Positions 8,099 through 17,701 of a DNA stretch of 27,790 nucleotides are shown in pieces. A program made the position numbers and the translations under genes. The notes below the pieces were generated by a model. It saw only the letters and a list, made by a program, of their open reading frames with translations. It searched no databases and was not told where the DNA came from. The stretch comes from an uncultured Clostridia bacterium (lineage in GTDB: Bacteria; Bacillota; Clostridia; Oscillospirales; Acutalibacteraceae), in the NCBI GenBank assembly GCA_937884995.1, contig CAKZZL010000004.1, positions 1-27,790 on the forward strand, read 5' to 3'. Within the stretch, counting starts at the first letter, position 1; every line of letters begins with the position of its first letter.

Positions 8099-8911
8099 TT
8101 ATTCCAGTTTTTTAATTATATCCTCAAAGATCCTTGTATCTGCGAGTTCAACTTTTCCTTTGTCGACAAGAAGTCTGCTTTCCTCATTTAACGGAATCTG
8201 TGCCAGGAAGGAAATACCCTCTTCTTTGACAAAAGACTCCAGTTTGCTCTCGCCGAATATATTATGTCTCTTCCCACAGTCCGAACAGATAAAATAGCTC
8301 ATATTTTCTATAATGCCGATAATGGGAACATTCATCATTTTAGCCATATTAACAGCTTTTTTAACAATGAGAGTAACAAGATCCTGCGGTGTTGTCACAA
8401 TGATAATCCCGTCCAAAGGCAGACTTTGGAAGACTGTAAGAGGAACATCTCCGGTTCCGGGAGGCATATCAACAAACATATAGTCGACATCTCCCCATAT
8501 TACTTCCTGCCAAAATTGGTTAATGAGGCCGGTAAGAACAGGGCCTCTCCATATAACCGGCTGATCTTCTCTTTCAAGCAGAAGATTAACACTCATGACT
8601 TTTATCCCTTTTGAACCTAAAGCGGGAATTATTCCTTCATCCGTACCTCTTGCATTTTCATGAATACCGAAAGCCTGGGGTATTGAAGGTCCGGTTATAT
8701 CCGCATCCATAATTGCCGTGGAATAACCGAGATTTGCAGATGCCACTGCAAGCAGCGACGTCACAGTGCTTTTACCTACTCCGCCTTTTCCGCTTACCAC
8801 ACCGATAAGCTTTTTTATTTTGCTGTTTTCATTCGGAGAAAGAATGAAATCTTCTTTTCTGTCGTTACAATTCAGCTTACAATCACCGCATTTGCCGTTA
8901 CATGAAGCCAT
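8099..8911 (-). CDS. mrp: Mrp/Nbp35-type iron-sulfur carrier ATPase
   Basis: A 270-residue P-loop ATPase that carries and transfers iron-sulfur clusters to apoproteins in the cytoplasm. The P-loop SGKGGVGKST is at 40-49 and the switch motif DMPPGTGD is near 148-155. Cys209 and Cys212 (CSDC) are the pair that bridges a cluster across the dimer. The N-terminus adds a four-cysteine cluster at residues 4, 8, 11 and 15 (C-x3-C-x2-C-x3-C), as in Nbp35-type and many clostridial Mrp proteins, which can hold a second cluster. AAGGAG precedes the ATG. It sits between mnmE and the MinD-like gene with short gaps, suggesting one transcript. Confidence 0.93.
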   Translation of the reverse strand: MASCNGKCGDCKLNCNDRKEDFILSPNENSKIKKLIGVVSGKGGVGKSTVTSLLAVASANLGYSTAIMDADITGPSIPQAFGIHENARGTDEGIIPALGSKGIKVMSVNLLLEREDQPVIWRGPVLTGLINQFWQEVIWGDVDYMFVDMPPGTGDVPLTVFQSLPLDGIIIVTTPQDLVTLIVKKAVNMAKMMNVPIIGIIENMSYFICSDCGKRHNIFGESKLESFVKEEGISFLAQIPLNEESRLLVDKGKVELADTRIFEDIIKKLE

Positions 8912-8927
8912 AATTATCTCCTTTTCC

Positions 8928-10289
8928 TTATTTACCTACACAAAAATGTGAGAATATTTCATTTACTACCGTATCTGTCGCTTTTTCGCCTGTCATAATC
9001 AAAAGTTTCTCGACCGCAGAGTCAAGACATACATTGACAGCATCCAGTGTCTGACCGATACAAAGAGCCTGTTTTGCATCTTTGATTGCATCCAGCGCTT
9101 CCTTACAGCAATGCAGCTGTCTTTCATTTATGAGAGTTTCTGCTGAAGAATCAAATTCCGCAGTCATTAAAACCTTCTTTATCGTCTCTTCAAGCTTGTC
9201 CGTCCCCTCACCGGTCTTTGCTGAAATATATACGAAATTTTCAAATTCTTTTTCTATATCTTCTCTTAGTTGGTTTTTAACTAAATCTGTTTTATTAATT
9301 ATAGCAATCGCTTTTTTCCCTTTGCAGGCCTCTATCAATTTTCTGTCTGAGTCGTCAATTTTACGGCCCGCATCGAAAACAGCGAGGACCAGACTTGCCT
9401 TATCAATCTTATCAAAAGCTCTGCCTACACCAATACTTTCGACCAAATCATCAGTCTCTCTTACACCGGCTGTATCTGAAATTCTCAATACTATATCCGC
9501 AAGCAATATTGTATCTTCCACAATATCCCTGGTTGTTCCGGCTATATCGGTTACAATGGACTTTTCCTCACCTGAAAGATAGTTCATCAATGTGGATTTA
9601 CCTACATTGGGACTTCCCGCAATGACAGTATCCACACCCTCAATTATTGCCTTTCCTCTATCATAGTTGAAAATTAACTTTGATAATTCTGCTTCCGCAT
9701 TTTCAATATCAGCCTTTAACTTTTCATCCGATAATTCTTCAATTTCTTCATATGGATAATCAACCCATGCTGACAAAAGAGCCATGTCATATACAAGTTT
9801 GTCGCTGATTTCCTTAATTTTTCTAAATAGGCTTCCCTCGATATTTTTCAAAGCAATCTTTTCAGATTCCTCTCCGTGAGCAGAAATAATGGACATAACT
9901 GATTCTGCTCCCGTTAAATCCATTTTTCCGTTTAGGAATGCTCTTTTTGTAAATTCTCCTGCTTCTGCAGGCACTGCGCCCGCCTCAAAGACAGTCCTCA
10001 AAACCCTTCTGCAGACATACAGCCCGCCATGGCATGAAATCTCAACCACGTCTTCTCCCGTATAGCTTTTGGGTCCTTTAAAAAAGAGCGCAACTGCAGT
10101 ATCAAGATATGTATCATTGTCTTTTACTCTGCCGTAAAGAGCAGTATATCCCTTTAAGTCGGATATCTTTTTCCCGCTGAAGGACTCAAATACCTTATCT
10201 GCTATTTTGACGGCATCTTCTCCGGATATTCTTACAATTCCTATTCCTCCCGGCGCCAAACCGGTAGATATGGCAGCTATTGTAGTCAT
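8928..10289 (-). CDS. mnmE: tRNA modification GTPase MnmE
   Basis: GTPase of 453 residues that acts with MnmG to add (carboxymethyl)aminomethyl groups to the wobble uridine of several tRNAs. It has an N-terminal folate-binding domain (about 1-118), a helical domain and an inserted Ras-like G domain with GSPNVGKS (225-232), DTAG (272-275) and NKTD. The C-terminal CVGK ends with the conserved cysteine motif (usually CIGK). GAGGAG precedes the ATG. In most Firmicutes it lies between jag and mnmG. Here it is on the opposite arm of the origin, 16 bases after tadA and ahead of mrp. Confidence 0.97.
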   Translation of the reverse strand: MTTIAAISTGLAPGGIGIVRISGEDAVKIADKVFESFSGKKISDLKGYTALYGRVKDNDTYLDTAVALFFKGPKSYTGEDVVEISCHGGLYVCRRVLRTVFEAGAVPAEAGEFTKRAFLNGKMDLTGAESVMSIISAHGEESEKIALKNIEGSLFRKIKEISDKLVYDMALLSAWVDYPYEEIEELSDEKLKADIENAEAELSKLIFNYDRGKAIIEGVDTVIAGSPNVGKSTLMNYLSGEEKSIVTDIAGTTRDIVEDTILLADIVLRISDTAGVRETDDLVESIGVGRAFDKIDKASLVLAVFDAGRKIDDSDRKLIEACKGKKAIAIINKTDLVKNQLREDIEKEFENFVYISAKTGEGTDKLEETIKKVLMTAEFDSSAETLINERQLHCCKEALDAIKDAKQALCIGQTLDAVNVCLDSAVEKLLIMTGEKATDTVVNEIFSHFCVGK

Positions 10290-10305
10290 TTGCTCTCCTC
10301 TTTTT

Positions 10306-10752
10306 TTACTTTCTGAGGCTCTTAAAAAAATCCCTTAAAACTTTTGAAGATTCATCTGCCAAAATACCGGACTCGTATTCAGGCTTATGTGTAAAATCAA
10401 AATCAAAAAGGCATGCCTTCGAAACAATTGCTCCGTTTTTCGGATCGTTCGCACCGAAGTATACCTTTTTTATTCTTGAATTGATTATGGCGCCTGCACA
10501 CATGGGGCACGGCTCTAAGGTTACATAAATATCGCATTTATGCAGTCTCCAGCCCCCCAGGTTTTTGCAGGCATTGTCTATTGCTTCCAGCTCTGCATGG
10601 CAGAGCGCATTTTTATTCTTTTCCCTTCGGTTTCTGCCCTCTCCGACTATCCTTCCGTCAAATACGACAACTGCGCCGACCGGAACTTCGTTTTCGTTTG
10701 CCGACTCTTTTGCAAGCTCGAGAGCTCTTTTCATGAATACATCTTTATCCAT
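10306..10752 (-). CDS. tadA: tRNA-specific adenosine deaminase
   Basis: Zinc-dependent deaminase of 148 residues that converts the wobble adenosine (A34) of tRNA-Arg(ACG) to inosine. The zinc-binding and catalytic residues are present: HAE at 52-54 (His ligand and catalytic Glu) and PCPMC at 81-85 (two Cys ligands). The start lies 4 bases after the upstream protease stop codon. No good Shine-Dalgarno sequence is visible, so translation is probably coupled. It shares its transcript with mnmE, another wobble-base enzyme. Confidence 0.95.
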   Translation of the reverse strand: MDKDVFMKRALELAKESANENEVPVGAVVVFDGRIVGEGRNRREKNKNALCHAELEAIDNACKNLGGWRLHKCDIYVTLEPCPMCAGAIINSRIKKVYFGANDPKNGAIVSKACLFDFDFTHKPEYESGILADESSKVLRDFFKSLRK

Positions 10753-10756
10753 ATTA

Positions 10757-11788
10757 CTAACTTATATACATGGAAATAACCCAAATCATTACAAGCACAG
10801 CAATCACCATTAAGGGATTCAGGAAAAACGCTTCCCATTTTTCGCCGGTTTTTAAGGTGTTGACACCTTTATGGAATACAACCTTGTAATTCAGCTTCAT
10901 ATATTTGATAGCGCCGATTATACCTATAACAAATATCGAACCATAAATCGCTATGGCAACTATTGTCGATGGTGTGGTGCCGTATAAATCCAATACCCCG
11001 GATATTACGGCGGCAATAAGGTTATTAATGAAGTGTATTATTATTCCGGGCCAAAGGCTTCCTGTTGCAACGGCAACATAGCCTAAAAGAAGGCCTGCAG
11101 TCAAAGTATACGGTATCTGTTCCATGTTTCCGTGAAGCAGGGAAAATATAATTGAAGACATTAATATAGCGAACTTATCACCATATCTGCGAAGCGGTTG
11201 CAAAACAATGCCTCTTACGCAGACTTCCTCTATTATGGCAGGAATAACTGCGATTACTATCATGCTTATCAGCACATCTGCAATGTTTGCAGAGGACGGT
11301 ATATCATCAAGGCTGCTTGAAAACTCAACGCCTGCAGCTGACTGGAAAAACTGCGAAATGAGATTTATAACTACCGTTGTAAGCATGAGAATCGGTGTTA
11401 TGAGCATAACAAGATATGTCGATGCCTGTTTGTTATAGCTGGTTCCGAGCGGTATGACAACAGTATACTTTTTAGCTTTGAGTATCAGGTGCGAGACAAA
11501 GAAAGCACCGCCTAAAAAGATAACTGATGATATTGCACTGTAAACACTGTTTCCCATGGGATCTGAATAGAAGAAATCAAGTGCCGGAATCCGCTTTAAG
11601 AGAGCAGCGAATACAAAGGAAACCAGCAAACTGAATCCTATATAGAGCAATATCGCCAAACCGAAAACATTTCCCATCCGGTTAAGTATTTTCTTATCTT
11701 CCCTCTTGCGGTTTTCAAACATTATCTGTTCAGGGGAAGGCATGTATGGATAATTATAGTACCCTCTTGGGTCGTAATTGTTGTTCAT
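10757..11788 (-). CDS. CPBP-family (CAAX-type) intramembrane protease
   Basis: A 343-residue polytopic membrane protein with about eight hydrophobic segments after a 35-residue Tyr/Pro/Asn-rich cytoplasmic N-terminus. The family motifs are complete: EEVCVR (Glu187, Glu188, Arg192), FSLLH (His219) and HFINN (His252, Asn256), which line the metal site in Rce1/CPBP proteases. Such proteins act as membrane proteases or as bacteriocin-immunity-like factors, but the substrate here is unknown. It lies 41 bases after gyrA and 4 bases before tadA. AAGGAG is 14 bases from the ATG, a wide spacing that predicts weak initiation. Confidence 0.9.
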   Translation of the reverse strand: MNNNYDPRGYYNYPYMPSPEQIMFENRKREDKKILNRMGNVFGLAILLYIGFSLLVSFVFAALLKRIPALDFFYSDPMGNSVYSAISSVIFLGGAFFVSHLILKAKKYTVVIPLGTSYNKQASTYLVMLITPILMLTTVVINLISQFFQSAAGVEFSSSLDDIPSSANIADVLISMIVIAVIPAIIEEVCVRGIVLQPLRRYGDKFAILMSSIIFSLLHGNMEQIPYTLTAGLLLGYVAVATGSLWPGIIIHFINNLIAAVISGVLDLYGTTPSTIVAIAIYGSIFVIGIIGAIKYMKLNYKVVFHKGVNTLKTGEKWEAFFLNPLMVIAVLVMIWVISMYIS

Positions 11789-11829
11789 TGCGTTTTATTT
11801 AACTCCTTAGTCTTTAGCTTTACCGCAAT

Positions 11830-14346
11830 TTACTCCGTCTCTTCAACCTCTTCGTAGTCTTCATTTTCTTCGTCCCGGTCTGCTACCGATATGGTTACGA
11901 CTTTTTCGCCTTCTTTGACTTTCATAAGAATTACACCTTTAGACGGTCTGTTGCATTCTCTTACTTGCTCGGCTTTAAGTCTGATGATGATTCCGTCTGA
12001 AGAAATCATTATGATATCCTGTCCATCCTCAACCATATCTATTGTGCAAACTTTACCATACTTATCCGTATGATAATTCGTAAGTCCTTTACCGCCGCGG
12101 TTTTGAACACGGTAATTTGAAACATCACTGCGACGGCCGTATCCTTTCTCACTGATGACAATAACTTTGCCCTCATCCGAGAATACGATCATACCTACAA
12201 CTTCGTCGCCTTTTCTGAGGGTTATTGCCTTAACGCCTCTGGCGGTTCTGCCTGTGCAACGTACATCATTTTCATTGAAACAAATACTGTATCCGTCTCT
12301 TGTTGCAACCATAAGATTCTGATTTCCGTCTGTTAGCCTAACCCAGCGAAGTTCATCATCCTCATCCAGGTTTATGGCTATAATGCCGTTCTTTCTTATG
12401 TTCTTATATGCATCAAGATGCGTTCTCTTTATGACACCATTACGGGTCTGCATGCAAAGGAAGTACTTGTCCTCGCCGAAATCCGGTACCTTAAGCATGG
12501 CAGTCACTTTTTCTTCCGAGTTTACAGGAAGAATATTAACTATATTCATTCCCTTGCTGCCGCGGCTGCCTTCCGGTATCTCATATCCTTTAAGTCGGTA
12601 AACTTTACCGCTGTTGGTAAAGAACATAATATAGTCATGGGAAGAAGCGATAAACATGGTATCCGTGTAGTCTTCCTCACGCCTTGTCATTCCCTTTATT
12701 CCTTTGCCGCCGCGGTTTTGAACGGAATATGTTTCAACCGGAAGTCTCTTTATATATCCCATCTTTGTAAGAGTATATACACAATCCTCTTCCGGTATAA
12801 GGTCCTCAATGTCAACCTCACCGCTTACATTTTCTATTTGTGTCTGTCTCTCATCACCGAATTTCTGAGCAATAGCCATAAGTTCTTCTTTGACGATTTC
12901 TTTTATCCTTGTCTCCGAAGAAAGTATTTCGCTGTACTCACGGATCTTCTCTTTGAGTTCGTCTCTTTCGGCAATTATCTTCTGAATCTCAAGACCTGCA
13001 AGTTGTCCGAGTCTGAATGCAACAATAGCGCTGGCCTGAGGATCATCAAAATCAAACTTATCCATGATTGCCTGCTTTGCTTCCTGTTGTCCGCCCTTGC
13101 AGGCACGGATTGTGGCTATGATTTCATCCACTATGTCTATGGCTCTTGCAAGACCTTCAAGGATATGCTCTCTTGCCTGGGCCTTATTTAAATCAAATTG
13201 TGTTCTTCTGCGGATGACCTCGCATTGGAAATTTATATACTCATCAATGATATCTCTTAAGGTAAGTACTTTAGGCTCGCCGTTTACAAGAGCAAGCTGG
13301 ATGATACCGTAAGAAATCTGAAGCTGTGTCATTTGATAGAGCTGATTAAGTATTACCTGTGGATTCGCGTCTCTCTTAAGATCTATGACAATGCGTATAC
13401 CTCCGCCTCTCTTTGAAGAGTAGTCATTGATATCACTCATGCCTTCAATCCTTTTTTCTTTATGAAGGTCAGCCATATCCTCAATGAGTCTTGCCTTGTT
13501 TACCTGATAAGGAAGCTCGGTTATGATAATCTGAAAACGTCCCGTCTTTTCATTCTCCACTATTTCGGCACGGCCTCTTAAGATTATCTTTCCTCTTCCC
13601 GTTGCATATGCGGCTCTGATTCCCGAATATCCCATGATTATACCCTTTGTTGGGAAGTCAGGCCCCTTGATATGCTCCATAATATCTTCAAGTGTGGCAT
13701 CCGGATTGTCGATAACCGTACATATTCCTTCAATAACCTCTGTGAGATTATGCGGAGGAATATTTGTTGCCATACCTACTGCGATACCTGTGGAACCGTT
13801 GACAAGAAGATTGGGATATCTTGAAGGCAGAACCGTAGGTTCTTTAAGTCTGTCATCATAGTTGGTTGTGAAATCAACTGTGTCTTTATCTATATTTGTG
13901 AGCATCTCCATTGAGATTTTGCTCATTCTTGACTCTGTATATCTGTATGCTGCAGGTGGGTCGCCGTCTATCGATCCGAAGTTACCATGACCGTCAACGA
14001 GTATATATCTCATTGAGAATGTCTGTGCAAGTCTTACCATTGCATCATATACAGATGCATCACCGTGTGGATGATAACGTCCCAATACAGAACCGACTGT
14101 ATCGGCGCACTTACGGTATGCTTTGTCCGGATAAAGGTTGTTCTCATACATTGTGTAGAGAATCCTTCTGTGTACGGGCTTTAATCCGTCCCTTACGTCC
14201 GGAAGAGCACGCGCTGTGATAACCGACATGGCATAATCAAGGAAAGAACCTTTCATTTCCTTGTTGATTTCCACATTCAGAATATTTTGCGCCTCCAGAG
14301 GAACATAGTCCCCGAAAGAATGATTGTGACTGTTTTTGTCTGCCAT
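11830..14346 (-). CDS. gyrA: DNA gyrase subunit A
   Basis: The breakage-reunion subunit of DNA gyrase, 838 residues, works as A2B2 with GyrB to introduce negative supercoils. The catalytic tyrosine is Tyr136 in AAYRYTE. The GyrA-box needed for DNA wrapping appears as QNRGGKGIKG in the C-terminal beta-pinwheel, and a second QNRGGKG occurs later in that domain. The protein ends in a strongly acidic tail. In the quinolone-binding region HPHGDASVYD, the residue equal to E. coli Ser83 is Ala97, while the Asp87 position is kept as Asp101. It follows gyrB by 17 bases and has GAAGAGG before its ATG. Confidence 0.98.
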   Translation of the reverse strand: MADKNSHNHSFGDYVPLEAQNILNVEINKEMKGSFLDYAMSVITARALPDVRDGLKPVHRRILYTMYENNLYPDKAYRKCADTVGSVLGRYHPHGDASVYDAMVRLAQTFSMRYILVDGHGNFGSIDGDPPAAYRYTESRMSKISMEMLTNIDKDTVDFTTNYDDRLKEPTVLPSRYPNLLVNGSTGIAVGMATNIPPHNLTEVIEGICTVIDNPDATLEDIMEHIKGPDFPTKGIIMGYSGIRAAYATGRGKIILRGRAEIVENEKTGRFQIIITELPYQVNKARLIEDMADLHKEKRIEGMSDINDYSSKRGGGIRIVIDLKRDANPQVILNQLYQMTQLQISYGIIQLALVNGEPKVLTLRDIIDEYINFQCEVIRRRTQFDLNKAQAREHILEGLARAIDIVDEIIATIRACKGGQQEAKQAIMDKFDFDDPQASAIVAFRLGQLAGLEIQKIIAERDELKEKIREYSEILSSETRIKEIVKEELMAIAQKFGDERQTQIENVSGEVDIEDLIPEEDCVYTLTKMGYIKRLPVETYSVQNRGGKGIKGMTRREEDYTDTMFIASSHDYIMFFTNSGKVYRLKGYEIPEGSRGSKGMNIVNILPVNSEEKVTAMLKVPDFGEDKYFLCMQTRNGVIKRTHLDAYKNIRKNGIIAINLDEDDELRWVRLTDGNQNLMVATRDGYSICFNENDVRCTGRTARGVKAITLRKGDEVVGMIVFSDEGKVIVISEKGYGRRSDVSNYRVQNRGGKGLTNYHTDKYGKVCTIDMVEDGQDIIMISSDGIIIRLKAEQVRECNRPSKGVILMKVKEGEKVVTISVADRDEENEDYEEVEETE

Positions 14347-14363
14347 TTTTTTACCTCTTCACC

Positions 14364-16328
14364 TTATATATCAAGATTCTGTACGTATTTAGCATTCTTT
14401 TCTATGAACTCTCTTCTGGGTTCTACTTTATCTCCCATCAGAATTGAGAATGTCTCATCTGCTTCCATCGCATCCTCAAGAGTTACTCTCAGCATGATTC
14501 TTGTTGCCGGATCCATTGTTGTCTCCCAAAGCTGTTCGGGATCCATCTCACCAAGACCTTTATATCTTTGAATATCACAACTTCCGCCGAGTTCTTCAAT
14601 GAGTCTGTCTCTCTCTTCATCTGAGTATGCATACTCATGTCTCTTTCCCTTGGAAAGTTTGAAAAGCGGCGGCTGAGCTATATATATGTAACCTTCTTCA
14701 ATAAGGGGTCTCATATATCTGAAGAAGAAAGTCAAAAGCAATGTTCTGATATGCTGTCCGTCGACATCGGCATCGGCCATGATTACAATCTTATGATATC
14801 TGATTTTTGTGATATCAAACTCATTGCCTATTCCCGTTCCGAGCGCCAGTACAACAGGAGTCAGTTTATCATTACCTATTACTCTGTCTATTCTTGCTTT
14901 CTCAACGTTGAGCATCTTTCCCCAAAGAGGAAGAATAGCCTGGATGCGGTTGTCTCTGCCTTCCTTTGCAGAGCCTCCTGCTGAGTCTCCCTCGACTATG
15001 AAAAGTTCCGTATTAACAGGATCCTTGTCTATACAATCCGAAAGTTTACCCGGAAGAGAACCTCCGTCAAATGCGGATTTTCTTCTTGCGCTGTCTCTTG
15101 CCTTACGGGCAGCCTCTCTTGCTCTGGACGCATCTAAAGCTTTGGAGAAAATCGTCTTGGCAACAGCAGGATTTTCTTCAAAATATGTCATAAGTTTCTC
15201 GTAAAACATCTTATTTACAAGAGTTCTCATTTCCGTATTTCCGAGTTTTCCTTTTGTCTGTCCTTCAAATTCGGCCTCGGTCAGTTTAACACTTATAACT
15301 GCGGTAAGTCCCTCTCTGACATCTTCGCCCGAGAGATTTTTATCATTATCTTTTAAGAGTTTGAACTTTCTTCCGTAATCATTGAATACTTTTGTAAGGG
15401 CAGCCTTAAAGCCGTCTTCATGAGTACCGCCGTCTATGGTTCTTACGTTATTTGCAAATGATAAGATAACTTCGTTGTATCCGTCGTTATATGAAATTGC
15501 AACCTCAGCACTCTTATCATCTTTTGTTTTTGAAAAGTGAAGTACTTCATCATGAATCGGTGTAAGACCCCTGGTCTTATTGATAAAGTCAACATATGAC
15601 TTTATGCCGCCTTCATAACAAAACTTATCTTCGAGGATATTGTCTTCATCTCTTCTGTCTGTAAGAGTTATCTTAAGGCCCGCATTTAAGAAAGCCTGTT
15701 CTCTGAGTCTTCTCTGGATGACCTCATATTCATACTCAGTCGTTTCAGTGAATATCTCAGGATCTGCCTTGAATCTTATGAGAGTTCCTGTTTCCTTTTC
15801 ATCTATATCAGCAATAATTTCAAGGTCGCTTACTGTTTCACCGCGTTCGAATCTCTGCTTGTATATATGTCCATTCTGGCTTACTTCAACCTCAAACCAC
15901 TCAGAAAGTGCGTTAACAACAGATGAACCTACACCATGGAGACCGCCTGAAACCTTATATCCACTGCCTCCGAATTTTCCTCCTGCGTGAAGAACAGTAA
16001 GAACCACCGTAACCGCCGGAAGCCCTTCTTCTTCATTGATGCCCACAGGAATACCTCTTCCGTTATCCTTAACCGTAATTATGTTTCCGGGAAGAATCTC
16101 AGTTTCAATGTGAGTACAATATCCTGCAAGAGCTTCGTCTATGGAGTTGTCCACAATCTCATATACAAGATGATGCAGACCCTTGGGTCCTGTCGATCCA
16201 ATATACATACCGGGACGTTTTCTTACAGCTTCAAGACCTTTCAATACCTGAATGGCATCGGCGCCGTATTCCTCGGTCACAAGAGTATCCATATCCTCTT
16301 CTTCGTATTTTATTTTTTCTTCGTCCAT
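14364..16328 (-). CDS. gyrB: DNA gyrase subunit B
   Basis: The ATPase subunit of gyrase, 654 residues. The N-terminal GHKL ATP-binding domain shows EIVDNSIDEALAG and the GGLHGVGSSVVNAL lid. The TOPRIM metal-binding domain shows EGDSAGGSAK and DADVDGQHIRT. The C-terminus ends KYVQNLDI, as in many clostridial GyrB proteins. It lacks the ~170-residue insert found in E. coli GyrB. GGGAGGAAAAC precedes the ATG. It follows remB by 24 bases in the conserved recF-remB-gyrB-gyrA order. Confidence 0.98.
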   Translation of the reverse strand: MDEEKIKYEEEDMDTLVTEEYGADAIQVLKGLEAVRKRPGMYIGSTGPKGLHHLVYEIVDNSIDEALAGYCTHIETEILPGNIITVKDNGRGIPVGINEEEGLPAVTVVLTVLHAGGKFGGSGYKVSGGLHGVGSSVVNALSEWFEVEVSQNGHIYKQRFERGETVSDLEIIADIDEKETGTLIRFKADPEIFTETTEYEYEVIQRRLREQAFLNAGLKITLTDRRDEDNILEDKFCYEGGIKSYVDFINKTRGLTPIHDEVLHFSKTKDDKSAEVAISYNDGYNEVILSFANNVRTIDGGTHEDGFKAALTKVFNDYGRKFKLLKDNDKNLSGEDVREGLTAVISVKLTEAEFEGQTKGKLGNTEMRTLVNKMFYEKLMTYFEENPAVAKTIFSKALDASRAREAARKARDSARRKSAFDGGSLPGKLSDCIDKDPVNTELFIVEGDSAGGSAKEGRDNRIQAILPLWGKMLNVEKARIDRVIGNDKLTPVVLALGTGIGNEFDITKIRYHKIVIMADADVDGQHIRTLLLTFFFRYMRPLIEEGYIYIAQPPLFKLSKGKRHEYAYSDEERDRLIEELGGSCDIQRYKGLGEMDPEQLWETTMDPATRIMLRVTLEDAMEADETFSILMGDKVEPRREFIEKNAKYVQNLDI

Positions 16329-16352
16329 GTTTTCCTCCCTGCGATATGCAGA

Positions 16353-16607
16353 TTATTTTTCTTCTATTCTCTTATATATTGTTGATGTGTTCAGTGGAGA
16401 AATATATACATTTCTCTGTTCTTTTTCGATACAAACAATAAAGGACTTGGGTAAGTCGTCCATTGAAACAGTTATGCAATTACCGGATTTAACGGCATTG
16501 TTTATATAATCCCGGCTGCTTTTGCAAACTGTTGTATTATCAAGATCAAAAATGCCGATTATATCTTTGTCTGAAACAATCCTGTTTTGTCCAATATTTA
16601 TGAGCAT
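16353..16607 (-). CDS. remB: RemB/YaaB-type DUF370 regulator
   Basis: An 84-residue protein related to B. subtilis YaaB (RemB), which lies at the same place between recF and gyrB. The sequence opens with MLINIGQNRIVSDKDIIGIF, the beta-strand-rich start of the DUF370 fold, and contains VYISPLNTSTIYKR near the end. RemA-family relatives bind DNA and promote matrix genes, and some take part in osmotic control. The role of RemB proteins is less clear, so the function here is inferred from family and position. Its ATG shares one base with the recF stop (TGATG). Confidence 0.85.
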   Translation of the reverse strand: MLINIGQNRIVSDKDIIGIFDLDNTTVCKSSRDYINNAVKSGNCITVSMDDLPKSFIVCIEKEQRNVYISPLNTSTIYKRIEEK

Positions 16608-17701
16608 CAGTCAATCACTTGTCCGTTTTCTATCTTGTATACTTTTCCTTTTTCCAGTCTCTGGACTGTTTCTTTTTCACAGCATGTTATGAATACCTGT
16701 TTGTCAGACATTTTATGGAGAATAAAGTTCTGTCTTCCCAAATCAAGTTCACTCATTACATCATCCAGCAAAATAACAGGTTTTTCATTCTTTTCTTCTT
16801 TTATGATGTCTGCTTCTGCAAGTTTAAGAGCAAGTGATGCACTTCTTTGCTGACCCTGAGAGCCGAACTTTCTTGCGGAAATACCATTTATGAATATTTC
16901 CATATCATCTCTGTGAGGACCGCAGCTGGTGCTTTTTATATATAAATCATTTGCTCTGTTTGCCAAAAGTGCCTTATAGCAGTTATCTTCTATATCTGCA
17001 ATATTTTCACTTTCATAACGTATATTGCTTGCATATTTTATTTTTAACTTTTCCCTTTTATCGGAAATTCCTTCATATATATCCGAAACACAGGGCTCAA
17101 TTTTTTTTATATATTCAATCCTGTATTTTATTATCTCTGCCGCTGCCTGGGCCAGCTTTTCATCCCATATATCAAATGTGGTTATGAGGCTGCTGTCCTC
17201 GGAAGCATTCTTTAATAAGGCATTTTTTTGATTTACAAGATGATTATAATATGCAAGTTTTTTAGCATATATATTTTCTATCTGACTTATTGCAGTATCT
17301 ATGAATCTTCTTCTGTTTAACGGACCTTCCTTCACAAGCGAAAGATGTCCGGGTGAAAAAACTATACTGTAAAACTTTCCTATGAGCTCTCTCGGACTTG
17401 AAAGTTCAACACCGTTTAAGGCTGCATTTCTTCTTTTTTCTATCTGAATCTGGGCTTTATTTTCTCTTATGCTGTCACAAAATTCTATATCAAGCTGACT
17501 CATATTCTCTCCGAATTTTATGAGTTCCTTATCTTTGCTTGTTCTAAAACTCTTACATCCGGTAAAAAGCCATACAGCCTCAATTATGTTTGTTTTTCCC
17601 TGTCCGTTTTCTCCATATATGATATTAATTCCGTTTTCAGGCTTTATTTCTATCTGATTTATATTTCTGAAATTTTTAATTTCAACATCTTTTATATACA
17701 T
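16607..17701 (-). CDS. recF: DNA replication and repair protein RecF
   Basis: SMC-like ATPase of 364 residues that recognises single-strand/double-strand junctions at gaps and helps RecOR load RecA. The Walker A is GENGQGKT (30-37), the ABC signature is QGQQRSASLALKLAEAD, and the Walker B is VILLDDVMSELD. Its ATG overlaps the upstream rlbA stop by one base (TGATG), and its own stop overlaps remB in the same way, so the genes are translationally coupled. Confidence 0.97.
   Translation of the reverse strand: MYIKDVEIKNFRNINQIEIKPENGINIIYGENGQGKTNIIEAVWLFTGCKSFRTSKDKELIKFGENMSQLDIEFCDSIRENKAQIQIEKRRNAALNGVELSSPRELIGKFYSIVFSPGHLSLVKEGPLNRRRFIDTAISQIENIYAKKLAYYNHLVNQKNALLKNASEDSSLITTFDIWDEKLAQAAAEIIKYRIEYIKKIEPCVSDIYEGISDKREKLKIKYASNIRYESENIADIEDNCYKALLANRANDLYIKSTSCGPHRDDMEIFINGISARKFGSQGQQRSASLALKLAEADIIKEEKNEKPVILLDDVMSELDLGRQNFILHKMSDKQVFITCCEKETVQRLEKGKVYKIENGQVID

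Noticed and set aside
9082..9582. A 166-codon plus-strand frame inside mnmE
   Set aside because: It is antisense to the G domain of mnmE. Its serine-rich translation is a mirror of the gene's codon use.
10290..10305. Signal recognition particle RNA next to tadA
   Set aside because: This RNA gene is often near tadA in Firmicutes, but the gap on each side of tadA is under 20 bases and cannot hold it.
12418..13191. A 257-codon plus-strand frame inside gyrA
   Set aside because: It lies fully antisense to a clear gyrA and translates to a composition typical of a shadow frame, with no family motif or ribosome binding site.
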